A stretch of DNA of 11,356 bases from Campylobacteraceae bacterium (GCA_027023145.1 JALVWV010000157.1:1-11356); one strand, 5' to 3'; shown: positions 1-8,189, counted from the stretch's first letter. The notes: generated by a model not told the origin, from the letters alone. Numbers and translations: made by a program.

Positions 1-260
1 AAAATGATGCTTGAGTAATCAATTCCAAAATTACTTTTGCCCTCAAGGACATTTTTGGCGATATTGATACCATTTCTGTACTCCAGAAGATCGACATCCA
101 GACCCGCCTCACGATAATAACCTTTCTCTTTGGCCATATAGTATCCGGCAAACTCAAACTGATGTTTCCACAGAAGCTGTAAGGTGACTTTTTGCGTAGC
201 AGACCCTTGGGCTTGCAGTAATGCAACGGAAGCGATCAAGAAGTAAAAAAGCACGCTCAT
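1..260 (-). CDS. Exported NMT1/THI5-like substrate-binding or sensor protein, N-terminal fragment
   Basis: This leftward reading frame is open from an ATG at 260-258 to the window edge, giving 86 residues; the rest lies to the left. Residues 1-22 (MSVLFYFLIASVALLQAQGS) form a hydrophobic signal-peptide-like segment, although without the usual basic start. The mature part begins KVTLQLLWKHQFEFAGYYMA, then KEKGYYREAGLDVDLLEY and a GKSNFGIDYSS segment. This pattern (binding-protein first strand, FAGYYMAKEKGYY helix, GLDV strand, FGI) is typical of the NMT1/THI5/SsuA-like periplasmic-binding fold. In Campylobacterota such domains are either free ABC-transporter binding proteins or the periplasmic sensor part of histidine kinases and diguanylate cyclases; the fragment cannot separate these. 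No better in-frame start lies upstream before a stop. A GGGAAG stretch lies about 12 bases before the ATG, which is a loose ribosome site. The family call is fairly firm; the ligand is unknown. Confidence 0.72.
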   Translation of the reverse strand, partial: MSVLFYFLIASVALLQAQGSATQKVTLQLLWKHQFEFAGYYMAKEKGYYREAGLDVDLLEYRNGINIAKNVLEGKSNFGIDYSSII

Positions 261-328
261 GCCAACCCCATTCTTCCCTTTACAGAAGTGCGTATCAATG
301 TATCCAATTTTATCCAATTACTGCAAGC

Positions 329-334
329 ATTATA
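329..334 (-). promoter_or_regulatory. Possible -10 element for the leftward NMT1-like gene
   Basis: The minus strand reads TATAAT here, a perfect sigma70 -10 hexamer about 70 bases upstream of the leftward ATG at 260. No good -35 hexamer stands at 16-18 bases; TTGGAT is 20 bases away. Weak -35 boxes are usual in Campylobacterota, so the site is plausible but supported by one hexamer only. Confidence 0.35.
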
Positions 335-364
335 CCGGCATTTTCTAAAAAATAATCCAAAGAT

Positions 365-393
365 ATGAAATTGCTTCCGATTTACGGTACAAT
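365..393 (+). promoter_or_regulatory. Possible sigma70 promoter for the DUF4153 gene
   Basis: ATGAAA (365-370, four of six matches to TTGACA) and TACAAT (388-393, five of six matches to TATAAT) are separated by exactly 17 bases. Transcription would begin near 400, leaving a leader of about 27 bases that carries the AGGAG site (416-420) before the ATG at 427. This and the leftward -10 at 329-334 make 261-426 a divergent promoter region; I see nothing else in it except a short AT-rich repeat, TATCCAATT, occurring twice at 301-309 and 311-319. Confidence 0.4.
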
Positions 394-426
394 GTAGAGA
401 CATATTGTTGTACCTAGGAGCTCAAG

Positions 427-2376
427 ATGGCATTTTCGATCCCTACAGGAAGTGAAATAATCACCCGAAGCACCCAAACGCTCAAGCGATTTCCTCTGAC
501 CATGTTGTCGGCAATCATTGGCACACTTATCGCTATCTACCTCATTGAGATAGCGCCTCCGAAAATGGAGGGGGTCTATTTGATGCTCTCCAAGATTTTG
601 CTCAGCAGTTCATTAGCCATATTTGTCTTTACAGCTGTCCGTCTGGCGGGTGAGAGCCTCAAGGCTCATTGGCATCACGTGTTAACGCTTCTGGCCGTGC
701 TTGGGATACTGGCGTATTATATGATCCTGCCCGATACCTCCAAAGAGTTTGCCGTATCGATGATACCGTTTCGCCACTTCTTTTTGATTGTGCTTTTTGC
801 CGTGGCGTTCTTGTGGGCTCCTTTTGTCCGCAGCGACCTTGACAATGCTGACTATTGGGAGTACAGCAAGCAGATTTTGTTTGCGCTGGTCATTTCCTTT
901 TTATTTACTCTCGTGGTGATACTGGGGGTCAATGGTGCCTTGTTTGCGATCCAAAAGCTCTTTGATCTTCACCTAGCCAGCAAACGCTATTTTCAGTTGG
1001 ATGTTTTCGTCATCGGCATCTTCTCTGTGGGGTATTTCCTCTCTCAGATACCGCGTGCCCCATTGGCATCCAGGCACTCCCCCAAACCCCCACGCGTCGA
1101 AAAGTTTTTTACCCAGTGGCTGCTGACGCCTCTTAGCGGATTGTACTTTGTGATACTTTATAGTTATACGGCCAAGGTTTTGTTTACCATGGATTGGCCC
1201 AAAGGGATATTGGCCTGGCTGATTGTCATCTTTTCGGTTGTGGCGATACTGACCTATCTATTCTGGACACACTTCGTCACGGAACAAAACAGCTGGTGGC
1301 GCAGGGGGATATGGCTGGCGATACTGCTGCAGACTGTGATGCTGTTTGTGGCGATTGGGATTCGTATCGCCGAGTACTCCTGGACGGAAAGCCGATACAT
1401 GGTGTTTGTGCTGGGGGTCTGGCTGGCGGGCGTGTCGCTGTATTTTTTGTGGACAAAGCAGGCCAAAATCAAATGGATATTTATCTCCATCAGTCTGCTC
1501 ATCGCCCTGACGCAATTTGGTCCGTTCAATGCCTATACGGTAAGCCAGAATGCACAGACGCAACGCCTTCAAGAGATGATGGTGGAGCTAAAAAAACATG
1601 AAAACACATTGATCACTCCCCTGAAGCTTCGCTATGAGATATCCGATGCCTTGTCGTATCTGGAAAACAGGTATGGAAAAGACAGCCTCATCACACTGTT
1701 TCCCGAGATCAACAAAGAATTCGAGAAGATACAAGCCCGCAGAGAAGCACTCAACACAGCACGGCGTCGCTTGGAAAAAGAGGGGAAGACGCCTACTAAA
1801 GAAATGCGCGCAGAGCGCATTGCACTGAGCAAATACCCCTACCGTTTCTCCAGATTTGTCGTACAGAAGCTTGGATTTGAATTTGTCACCCCATGGGAAT
1901 ACAGAGGCGTCATCGAACGCAAACACCCAAGAATCAGCTTCGCCTCAAAAAGGGGATATATTCCCTATAGCAGCAATACCGTAGTGGATGTAAAGGGTTA
2001 TGATTATATGCTGTATGTGAACATGGACGGTTATGGCTGCGCCCAAAAGGTCAACACGAAGAGGATAGATTTTGACGATGTTGATTTGGTGCTGCGGTAT
2101 ACAAACACGCACCAGCTTGAGATAACCAAAGGCGATGCCCGCATAACCATAGACATGAAAGCATTGTTAAAGAAGCTGATAGCCAAACACGGCAAAAGAT
2201 CACAAAGTGTAGCTCAGGATGAACTTATTCTCACCCAGGAAAACCAGCACATGAAAGTCAAACTGAAACTGAATGAAATTACCGAGGAACGCTATGACGA
2301 TAACACATCAATCGAGTTTAATGGCATGTTGCTTATTGGGGAGAAATTGTCACGTTATAAGAGGAGAAATATATGA
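427..2376 (+). CDS. DUF4153-family polytopic membrane protein
   Basis: The protein has 649 residues. The ATG is preceded by AGGAG six bases upstream, which fixes the start. About eleven hydrophobic segments are visible, roughly at residues 23-42, 52-72, 84-101, 116-133, 148-172, 190-207, 233-252, 258-280, 294-312, 325-343 and 349-366. After the last one the chain becomes soluble: a charged helical stretch (about 373-395 and 425-465, with many K, R and E) and then a beta-rich C-terminal region (about 500-645) with a YDYMLYVNMDGYG segment. The FPLTMLSAIIGTLIAIYL first helix and the overall layout of a membrane half followed by a soluble half fit the DUF4153 family, whose function is not known. 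The gene stands alone: its left neighbour is divergent and its right neighbour convergent. An SD-like GAGGAG lies just before its stop codon (see findings). Family assignment is from recall of the pattern; no enzymatic motif is visible. Confidence 0.7.
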   Translation: MAFSIPTGSEIITRSTQTLKRFPLTMLSAIIGTLIAIYLIEIAPPKMEGVYLMLSKILLSSSLAIFVFTAVRLAGESLKAHWHHVLTLLAVLGILAYYMILPDTSKEFAVSMIPFRHFFLIVLFAVAFLWAPFVRSDLDNADYWEYSKQILFALVISFLFTLVVILGVNGALFAIQKLFDLHLASKRYFQLDVFVIGIFSVGYFLSQIPRAPLASRHSPKPPRVEKFFTQWLLTPLSGLYFVILYSYTAKVLFTMDWPKGILAWLIVIFSVVAILTYLFWTHFVTEQNSWWRRGIWLAILLQTVMLFVAIGIRIAEYSWTESRYMVFVLGVWLAGVSLYFLWTKQAKIKWIFISISLLIALTQFGPFNAYTVSQNAQTQRLQEMMVELKKHENTLITPLKLRYEISDALSYLENRYGKDSLITLFPEINKEFEKIQARREALNTARRRLEKEGKTPTKEMRAERIALSKYPYRFSRFVVQKLGFEFVTPWEYRGVIERKHPRISFASKRGYIPYSSNTVVDVKGYDYMLYVNMDGYGCAQKVNTKRIDFDDVDLVLRYTNTHQLEITKGDARITIDMKALLKKLIAKHGKRSQSVAQDELILTQENQHMKVKLKLNEITEERYDDNTSIEFNGMLLIGEKLSRYKRRNI

Positions 2377-2396
2377 CAATATGACACATTTTGCCT

Positions 2397-2421
2397 CGTT
2401 CCGACCGTCCCGGTCGGAACG
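2397..2421. repeat. Perfect 11-bp inverted repeat, REP-like palindrome or atypical terminator
   Basis: CGTTCCGACCG (2397-2407), a three-base loop TCC, and CGGTCGGAACG (2411-2421) form a perfect GC-rich hairpin 20 bases after the DUF4153 stop codon. No T-run follows on either strand, so it is not a standard Rho-independent terminator. Its place between two convergent genes and its tight palindrome fit a REP-type extragenic element, or a hairpin that stabilises or ends transcripts from both sides. The rest of the gap (2422-2577) is AT-rich and contains no convincing gene; a 38-codon frame at 2436-2552 has no ribosome site. Confidence 0.6.
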
Positions 2422-2577
2422 CCTATGAGATTACAATGCGAAAAAGAGACGCTATAGCAGGAGCATCGACGCATATATTCCCAATTCATAACAAAAGGGA
2501 CATAATCGGAGTAAAAATATTGTATATATTCCTAAATATTCCAGTAATATGATACTAAGATTTTAAGTTTTATACTC

Positions 2578-5500
2578 TTACACTTCCTTCTCTTCCGGCG
2601 GAATTGGGACAAAATAGCCGATCAGCAGCAGGAGGAGCCCTACGACGATGAACGAAACGATCCGCTCGATCGTCCCCGAACCGGCCAATTCAACGAAAAA
2701 GAGTTTGAGGACGATCACCCCGAGCAATCCGAATCCGGCACTCCAGAGGGTACGGTTGGTGAGGCGTTTGGAGAGGAGCATGGTGACGATCGCTACGATC
2801 GACCAGAGGATCGAGATGCCCGACTGGAAGTAGAGATCGTGCCACAACCCGTGCAGCGTGTATGGCGTCTCGCGATAGAGGTGCACTGCACGTGCAAACA
2901 CCGCACTCAAAACCACCAGTCCCGTCAAAGCCGCACCGCCCCAGAGCACTCTTTTGGTGGTACGGTCAAGAGGATAGGTGAGGCGATTGAGCCACCACAG
3001 TGCTACGCCGACGATTCCAAACTGGAGCAGGTCGAGCGCATTGAGAAGGGGGATGTAGTGCTCGCTTCCGGGCAGATCCCCGAGTGCTTTGAGTTCATAG
3101 AGTCCGAGTCCGGCGAGCAGGACACCGCTGCCCACAAAGAGCAGGGTGGATCGGAGTCGATGCCCCACCCACGCGCTGACGGCGACAATCACCATCCAGA
3201 GGAGGGCGACGCCGCGCTGGATCTCCTCCTGATGCATGAGCATGTAGAGATGGTAACTTGTCCCGGTATCATGCGCCGCGTACCGCAGGTAGATGGTCGT
3301 CAGTACGGCCGCGCTCAGAAGATAAATCCCAAGTCCCACCCGTCCGATCATCTGGAAATGACGCACCCAGTAGAAGGAAACGGCGACGATGCCGATCTGG
3401 GTGAGATCGAGGCGGTTGAAGATCGGGGTGTAGTCTGCCGTAGCGGCATAGCCCATCGCCCACACTTCGTAGAGTCCTAGCCCCACCATCAAGACACTGC
3501 TTCCTTCGAAGAGATAGCGCAGACGCAGACGCCCATGCAGCCACGTCGTCACCCCGGCACCTACCGCCCAGAGTACTGCCATCCCCATCAGCACCGATCG
3601 ATCCTGAAGGAGGGTAAACAAGCTGTACGCTTGGTGGCCGCAATAACAGGCAGCCCGCAGATAGATCGCGGAGAGTGCCGCGACGGCAAAGAGATACACG
3701 ACCAATCCCAGCTGCCGGTTGAGACGATAGCGCCGCGCCCACCACATCACGAGAGCAAAAATTGCCAAGGCTGTCGCGTCGAGTAGGTTAAACACCGGTA
3801 TGTATTTCCCCGGGATCGCATACGCATTGAGCACCATGGCCGGAAGCTGCCACCCCATCAAGACGATAAGCACCCCCGCAATTCCGACCCGGCGATACCA
3901 CTCAGTATAGGGGGCGAACCGACGGGTGGGCAACGGGAACAGCATGAGCCCCAGTGTTGCCACTATCCCCGGTAATGCCAACATCACCAGCGGCCCAGCG
4001 TTGGCAATATCAGCACGCCGCAGGGCATGGCAGAGCGCGATACCTGCCATCGACAAGCTAAACCACAGCAGGGCAATGTGCCCATAGCGTCCTCCCCACC
4101 ACCGATGACCGTAGCGATAGAGGAGCGCGTAGCCTCCCAGCAAGATCGCAGCGTAGCTCCAGCCACCCAGCCCCGCCAGCACACCTCGGCACAGCGGCTC
4201 ACCAATCCACGAGAGGAGAAAAGCGGCAATCGAGAGGGGAATGATCCCCTCAAGAATTTGAGCAAGAATACCCCAACGTGCCCAGCGTTGCGCCACGGCA
4301 ATCAGGAGACCGCCCGCGACGACATCGAGGCTCATGACATACATCTCTTTGAAAGCGGGGAGTCCATGGGCGATCCTCTCTCCGATGATCAACCACACCA
4401 GCAGACCAAGTGCGAGAAACGCATACTGACCTATCGGGGCTTCACGTGCTTCTGATTGATACAGATGGAGCAGATACGCAACGGCGAAATTGGCCAGGAT
4501 AATAATCCCATAACCAAAAAGAAGTCCGAAACGCATAGGGTCGCCCCAAGTAGAGACCACGTACATCCCCGTTGAGACTACCAGCAGGATCTCCTCGGCA
4601 TAGCGTCCGAGCGCACGTCCCTGCCGCAACCCGAGATAGACCGTCGCCGCACTCTCAAACGCCCATAACGCCGCCGTAATGTTGGCATCGAAGAAATACG
4701 GGATTGCCACCGTGAAGAAGATCACGCTCAGCCCAAGGAAACTCTCCTCCATCAGCCGTGAAGGGCTCTTGCCGCGCAAGGCCCAGTAGAGAGCGCCGTA
4801 GAGAACCCCCATACCGATGGCGCTGTAGCCCGCGCCATAGTGATACGATTCGACCAGTGCGTACTGGAGGGGGAAGATGCTCGCCGGTAGCCCAAACAGG
4901 ATCGCCGCATCGACCCAGTGGTTTTCACTTCGATAGACAAACAGAATCGTCACCGCGAGATAGATGAGGAAAAAGAGGATCAAAAACGGCTCCGTCGTCG
5001 CAAACGCATCCGGGGAGTACCGCATCACTCCCCAAGCGGTGCTGATGATGAAGGTAAAGAGGAACCCCACGACGTTGAGCCAGCGCCAGGCTTTTTTCCA
5101 CGCGATAAATAGGATGCCGAGGTTGAGCAAGGTGTAGTAGCTGAAAAGTACCACATGCGAGCCGGTGCCATCCGAAGTGAGGATCGGCGCAAGGAACCCG
5201 CCTGCGGTGGCAAACAGTGCAAGCGGCTGACTCTCCTGCAAGAGAGCAAGCAAGACACCGAGGAGGGTGATGACGATCATTCCGCCAAACGCCGCTCCGG
5301 TGGAGATCACTCCAAAATATTTCGCTGCGCCATACAGGACGAGGTACATCACGGCGACCCCCAGCCCTTGGAGAATCTGTCCGTAGGCGCCTTCACGGCT
5401 GCGCAGTCGCCAGCCTGCCGCGATCAACGCCAGTCCCCCCAGCCCCACCATGACCAGCTTGGTCGCCAGGCTCACGTGGGAGTGCGCGGCTGCATACTTG

Positions 5501-5994
5501 ACGAGAAACGCTAGCCCAAAGAAGAGCACCACTCCCCCGATCCGCACCAGTAGATTGCCCCCTGTAAAATAGTTGGTCAGCATGCGCATGAGCCAAGAGG
5601 GTTCCTGCGGCGCTTCGGGAGTTGGTTCAGTGTACTCATGATGCGTGACCGGTATCTCTTCCTCTTCGACAATGACGAGTTCTTCTGGCCTCTCCCCTAT
5701 CGTTTCACTTGAGGCTATCTGCCGAACGCTGGTAGAGATCTCTTCTTTTGCATATGTGATAACGGGTTCGATCTCTCCAGCCAACGGAGCCTCTTCGACC
5801 TCGGTAACCATCCCAGGAATCGTCTCCTCTACCATTGGCTCTTCCGCAATAGGTTCTCTAGCAGGAGAAGACCCAATCACATCAAAAAACTTCTCTTGGA
5901 GATTCTGCACCTCTTTCTCAAGTTCCCCGACCCGGCTCTTGAGCGTCCAAACCCATAAAATCAAAAAGAAAAATACCCAAAACGTAATCGGCAT
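2578..5994 (-). CDS. DUF2339 large polytopic membrane protein
   Basis: I place the start at the ATG 5994-5992 (1138 residues) because TTGGAG stands six bases before it; the frame could be extended four codons to a TTG at 6006, but that TTG is part of the ribosome site itself. Residues 1-17 are one hydrophobic anchor, 18-39 a short heptad-like helix (LKSRVGELEKEVQNLQEKF), and 42-132 an acidic Glu/Pro/Val-rich linker, probably disordered. From about 140 to 1130 the protein is a long series of membrane helices. The segment TGGNLLVRIGGVVLFFGLAF (144-163), followed by the VKYAAA and GGLALIAAGWRLR stretches and LQGLGVAVMYLVLYGA, is the hallmark of the DUF2339 family. Its biochemical function is unknown; a cell-envelope role is only inference. 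The C-terminal third carries three tandem homologous units (see separate entry). The gene is convergent with the DUF4153 gene and divergent from tex. Overlapping open frames on the other strand are GC-driven shadows. Confidence 0.85.
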   Translation of the reverse strand: MPITFWVFFFLILWVWTLKSRVGELEKEVQNLQEKFFDVIGSSPAREPIAEEPMVEETIPGMVTEVEEAPLAGEIEPVITYAKEEISTSVRQIASSETIGERPEELVIVEEEEIPVTHHEYTEPTPEAPQEPSWLMRMLTNYFTGGNLLVRIGGVVLFFGLAFLVKYAAAHSHVSLATKLVMVGLGGLALIAAGWRLRSREGAYGQILQGLGVAVMYLVLYGAAKYFGVISTGAAFGGMIVITLLGVLLALLQESQPLALFATAGGFLAPILTSDGTGSHVVLFSYYTLLNLGILFIAWKKAWRWLNVVGFLFTFIISTAWGVMRYSPDAFATTEPFLILFFLIYLAVTILFVYRSENHWVDAAILFGLPASIFPLQYALVESYHYGAGYSAIGMGVLYGALYWALRGKSPSRLMEESFLGLSVIFFTVAIPYFFDANITAALWAFESAATVYLGLRQGRALGRYAEEILLVVSTGMYVVSTWGDPMRFGLLFGYGIIILANFAVAYLLHLYQSEAREAPIGQYAFLALGLLVWLIIGERIAHGLPAFKEMYVMSLDVVAGGLLIAVAQRWARWGILAQILEGIIPLSIAAFLLSWIGEPLCRGVLAGLGGWSYAAILLGGYALLYRYGHRWWGGRYGHIALLWFSLSMAGIALCHALRRADIANAGPLVMLALPGIVATLGLMLFPLPTRRFAPYTEWYRRVGIAGVLIVLMGWQLPAMVLNAYAIPGKYIPVFNLLDATALAIFALVMWWARRYRLNRQLGLVVYLFAVAALSAIYLRAACYCGHQAYSLFTLLQDRSVLMGMAVLWAVGAGVTTWLHGRLRLRYLFEGSSVLMVGLGLYEVWAMGYAATADYTPIFNRLDLTQIGIVAVSFYWVRHFQMIGRVGLGIYLLSAAVLTTIYLRYAAHDTGTSYHLYMLMHQEEIQRGVALLWMVIVAVSAWVGHRLRSTLLFVGSGVLLAGLGLYELKALGDLPGSEHYIPLLNALDLLQFGIVGVALWWLNRLTYPLDRTTKRVLWGGAALTGLVVLSAVFARAVHLYRETPYTLHGLWHDLYFQSGISILWSIVAIVTMLLSKRLTNRTLWSAGFGLLGVIVLKLFFVELAGSGTIERIVSFIVVGLLLLLIGYFVPIPPEEKEV
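2686..3804 (-). repeat. Three tandem protein repeats of about 118-124 residues in the DUF2339 protein
   Basis: Residues 731-848, 855-972 and 980-1103 align with one another. Each begins Y(I/T)P(V/I/L)(F/L)N.LD, continues with a helix containing a W near its end (MWWARR, FYWVRH, LWWLNR), then a helix AALSAIYLR / AAVLTTIYLR / LVVLSAVFAR, a Y-x-L loop (AYSLFTLL, SYHLYMLM, PYTLHGLW), a helix ending ALLW or SILW, a basic GRLRLR / GHRLRS / SKRLTN turn, and a final helix GLGLYEVWAMG / GLGLYELKALG / GVIVLKLFFVEL. Copies one and two are closest; copy three is the most diverged. The alignment is by eye. Confidence 0.65.
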
Positions 5995-6021
5995 AAGTGG
6001 CTCCAATATGTTGGTAGTGAC

Positions 6022-6052
6022 ATTATATCGAAAAGGAAGCCTTGATAATCAA
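6022..6052 (-). promoter_or_regulatory. Possible promoter for the DUF2339 gene
   Basis: On the minus strand TTGATT (6052-6047) and a perfect TATAAT (6027-6022) are separated by 19 bases, a little long. Transcription would begin near 6015, giving a leader of about 20 bases to the ATG at 5994, containing TTGGAG. It lies back to back with the tex promoter region. Confidence 0.42.
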
Positions 6053-6057
6053 CAATC

Positions 6058-6066
6058 TGACATAAT
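6058..6066 (+). promoter_or_regulatory. Possible extended -10 promoter for tex
   Basis: TGaCATAAT matches an extended -10 element (TGn followed by five of six bases of TATAAT). It lies 26 bases before the tex ATG. No good -35 is present at the expected distance; TTGATA (6042-6047) is only 13-14 bases upstream. If used, transcription would begin near 6073, inside the inverted repeat at 6064-6091. Confidence 0.3.
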
Positions 6067-6091
6067 CACTCCACATAAAAACGGAGTGATT
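6064..6091. repeat. 9-bp inverted repeat over the tex -10 region and ribosome binding site
   Basis: AATCACTCC (6064-6072) and GGAGTGATT (6083-6091) are perfect complements separated by ten bases (ACATAAAAAC). The right arm contains the GGAG (6083-6086) that serves the tex ATG at 6093, and the left arm overlaps the candidate -10. It could be an operator, or an RNA hairpin that hides the ribosome site if transcription begins upstream of 6064. Confidence 0.5.
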
Positions 6092-6092
6092 G

Positions 6093-8189
6093 ATGCAAAA
6101 CCTCACTGTGCTACTAGCTAACAAAACCACGCTCAACCCCGAACAAATCACAAACATCCTGACTCTCCTCGACAAAGGAGATACCATCCCCTTCATCGCC
6201 CGGTACCGCAAAGAGCTTACTGGTGGAGCCGATGATGAGCAATTGCGTGTGTTCCACGATGTGTATCTCTCCGCCAAGAGACTGCTCGAGCGCAAAGAGG
6301 AGATACTGCATATCCTGAAAGAACGCGAACAGCTCGATGCTAAGTTACAATCTCAGATAGACGGTGCACAGACGATGACGGCACTCGAAGATATCTACCG
6401 CCCCTACAAAGAGAAGAAAAATACCCGAGCATCTACCGCCATCCGACAAGGCTTGGAACCGCTGGCCAATATCCTCCAGTCAGCCAAACTGAGCCAAGAG
6501 GCGTTTGCAAAAGAGGCTAGTCGTTTTGTGCGCGGGGAGGTCACCGATGTCGCCCATGCCATCAAGGGAGCGCAGGACATCATTGCCGAACGGTATGCCG
6601 ATAGGCCCAAAGAGCGCGAAATCCTCCGGGAAATGATCCAGCGTCACGGGATGATCGAGGTGAAGGGGACGAAAAAGTTTGTCGAGAATGGGAGCTTCAA
6701 AAACTACAAATCTCATGCCGAAAGAGTCGCTTACATCCCCTCACACCGCTATCTCGCCATCAAGCGCGGTGAGAAAGAGAAAGAGCTCTCTGTCAAGCTC
6801 ACCATCGATACCGAGCGTTATCTGGAGACACTCAAACGCTACAAGCTCAAAGAGTGGATGGGTAGCTCCAAAACGCTGTTGTTTGAAGCGTACAAAGACG
6901 GCTTCAAGCGTCTGCTGTACCCTTCCATCGAGCGTGAAATGTTTGCCCTCCTCAAAGAAAAAGCCGACCATGATGCCATCAGTGTATTCGGCAAAAATAT
7001 GACGCAGCTGTTTATGACCCCTCCCATCGTGGGCAAGGTACTCCTCGGTGCCGACCCGGCATTCCGCACGGGGTGCAAACTGGCGGTCATCGATGCCAAC
7101 GGAACCTACCTCGATCACGCCGTCATCTACCCCGTTCCGCCACGCAATGAATACGAAGCCTCACGCGATGTCGTCGCCAAACTGGTCAAAAAATACCACA
7201 TCCAGGGGGTCGCTATCGGCAACGGCACCGCCTCCAACGAAACCCAGGCTTTTTTCGCCAAGCTCAACAGTGACGGGCTCACACTCCCCTATACCGTCGT
7301 CTCAGAAGCGGGGGCTTCGGTCTACTCTGCCTCGAGCATCGCGAGCCAGGAGTACCCCGACCTCGATGTCACCATCCGGGGAGCCATCTCCATCGCAGGC
7401 CGTCTGCGCGACCCCATGGACACCCTCGTCAAGATCGATCCCAAATCGCTCGGCATAGGGCAGTACCAGCACGATGTCGACCAGAAACTCCTCGAACGCA
7501 AACTCCACGAAGGGGTGGAGAGCCTGGTCAATGCCGTCGGGGTCGACGTCAACTCCGCCTCGGCTTCGCTCCTCTCCTATGTGGCCGGTATCGGGCCGAA
7601 GGTCGCCGAAAACATCGTCAAGCACCGCGAGAGTGCCGGGGCATTTGAGTCCAAAAAATCTCTCCTCAATGTCAAAGGCCTCGGAGCCAAAGCCTACGAG
7701 CAAGCCGCAGGATTCATCCGCATACGCGACGGCAAAAGTATCTTTGACAACACCGGCATCCACCCCGAGAGCTACGCCGTCGCCCAAGCCTTGGCACACT
7801 ACGATGACCTGAGCGACACCCAGCGCATAGCCAAGGAACTCAACGTAGGCGAACCCACCCTGAAAGACATCATCAAAGAGCTAGCCAAACCCGGCTTCGA
7901 CCCCCGCGAAGAGTTACCCACCATCCCCTTCAAACAAGGACTCACCGAGATCGAACATCTCAAAGAGGGCAGCATCGTCTCCGGCGTTGTCCGAAACATC
8001 GCCGACTTCGGTGCCTTCATAGACATCGGACTCAAAAACGACGGGATGATCCATATCTCCGAGATGAGTGAGAAGCGGATCAAGCACCCGCTGGAAGTCC
8101 TCTCGGTCAATCAGTGCTTGGCAAGGATTGAGGTGATCAGTATTGATGTGGAGAAGGGGAAGGTTGGGTTGAGCTTGAAGGGGGTGTGA
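6093..8189 (+). CDS. tex: Tex, RNA-binding transcription accessory protein
   Basis: The protein has 698 residues from the ATG at 6093, which has GGAG six bases upstream; a TTG one codon earlier is less likely. Tex binds nucleic acid and acts with RNA polymerase; it is the bacterial relative of eukaryotic Spt6. Domains in order: an N-terminal helical Tex_N region (about 5-185) with the conserved TIPFIARYRKELTGG (31-45) and ALEDIYRPYKEKK (97-109); an RNase-H-fold YqgF-like domain (about 316-445) with LGADPAFRTGCKLAVID and AIGNGTASNET; a helix-hairpin-helix pair (about 485-545) with VAGIGPKVAENIV and LLNVKGLGAKAYEQ; and a C-terminal S1 RNA-binding domain (about 623-698) with GSIVSGVVRNIADFGAFIDI and GMIHISEM. 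It ends right after the S1 domain and so lacks the tail that makes the E. coli protein longer. It appears complete and intact. It is divergent from the DUF2339 gene; no clear terminator follows it. Confidence 0.96.
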   Translation: MQNLTVLLANKTTLNPEQITNILTLLDKGDTIPFIARYRKELTGGADDEQLRVFHDVYLSAKRLLERKEEILHILKEREQLDAKLQSQIDGAQTMTALEDIYRPYKEKKNTRASTAIRQGLEPLANILQSAKLSQEAFAKEASRFVRGEVTDVAHAIKGAQDIIAERYADRPKEREILREMIQRHGMIEVKGTKKFVENGSFKNYKSHAERVAYIPSHRYLAIKRGEKEKELSVKLTIDTERYLETLKRYKLKEWMGSSKTLLFEAYKDGFKRLLYPSIEREMFALLKEKADHDAISVFGKNMTQLFMTPPIVGKVLLGADPAFRTGCKLAVIDANGTYLDHAVIYPVPPRNEYEASRDVVAKLVKKYHIQGVAIGNGTASNETQAFFAKLNSDGLTLPYTVVSEAGASVYSASSIASQEYPDLDVTIRGAISIAGRLRDPMDTLVKIDPKSLGIGQYQHDVDQKLLERKLHEGVESLVNAVGVDVNSASASLLSYVAGIGPKVAENIVKHRESAGAFESKKSLLNVKGLGAKAYEQAAGFIRIRDGKSIFDNTGIHPESYAVAQALAHYDDLSDTQRIAKELNVGEPTLKDIIKELAKPGFDPREELPTIPFKQGLTEIEHLKEGSIVSGVVRNIADFGAFIDIGLKNDGMIHISEMSEKRIKHPLEVLSVNQCLARIEVISIDVEKGKVGLSLKGV

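Noticed and set aside
2436..2552. 38-codon plus-strand frame starting MRKRDAIAG in the convergent gap
   Set aside because: No ribosome site and no recognisable family; it lies in AT-rich intergenic DNA and is probably chance.
2839..3480. Open frame of 213 codons on the plus strand, and several others of 60-160 codons inside 2578-6006
   Set aside because: They lie antisense to the DUF2339 gene, have low-complexity, charged, unlikely compositions and no ribosome sites; they result from GC-rich codons on the other strand.
7302..7799. 165-codon antisense frame within tex
   Set aside because: It overlaps the YqgF and helix-hairpin-helix coding sequence and reads as a complement shadow.
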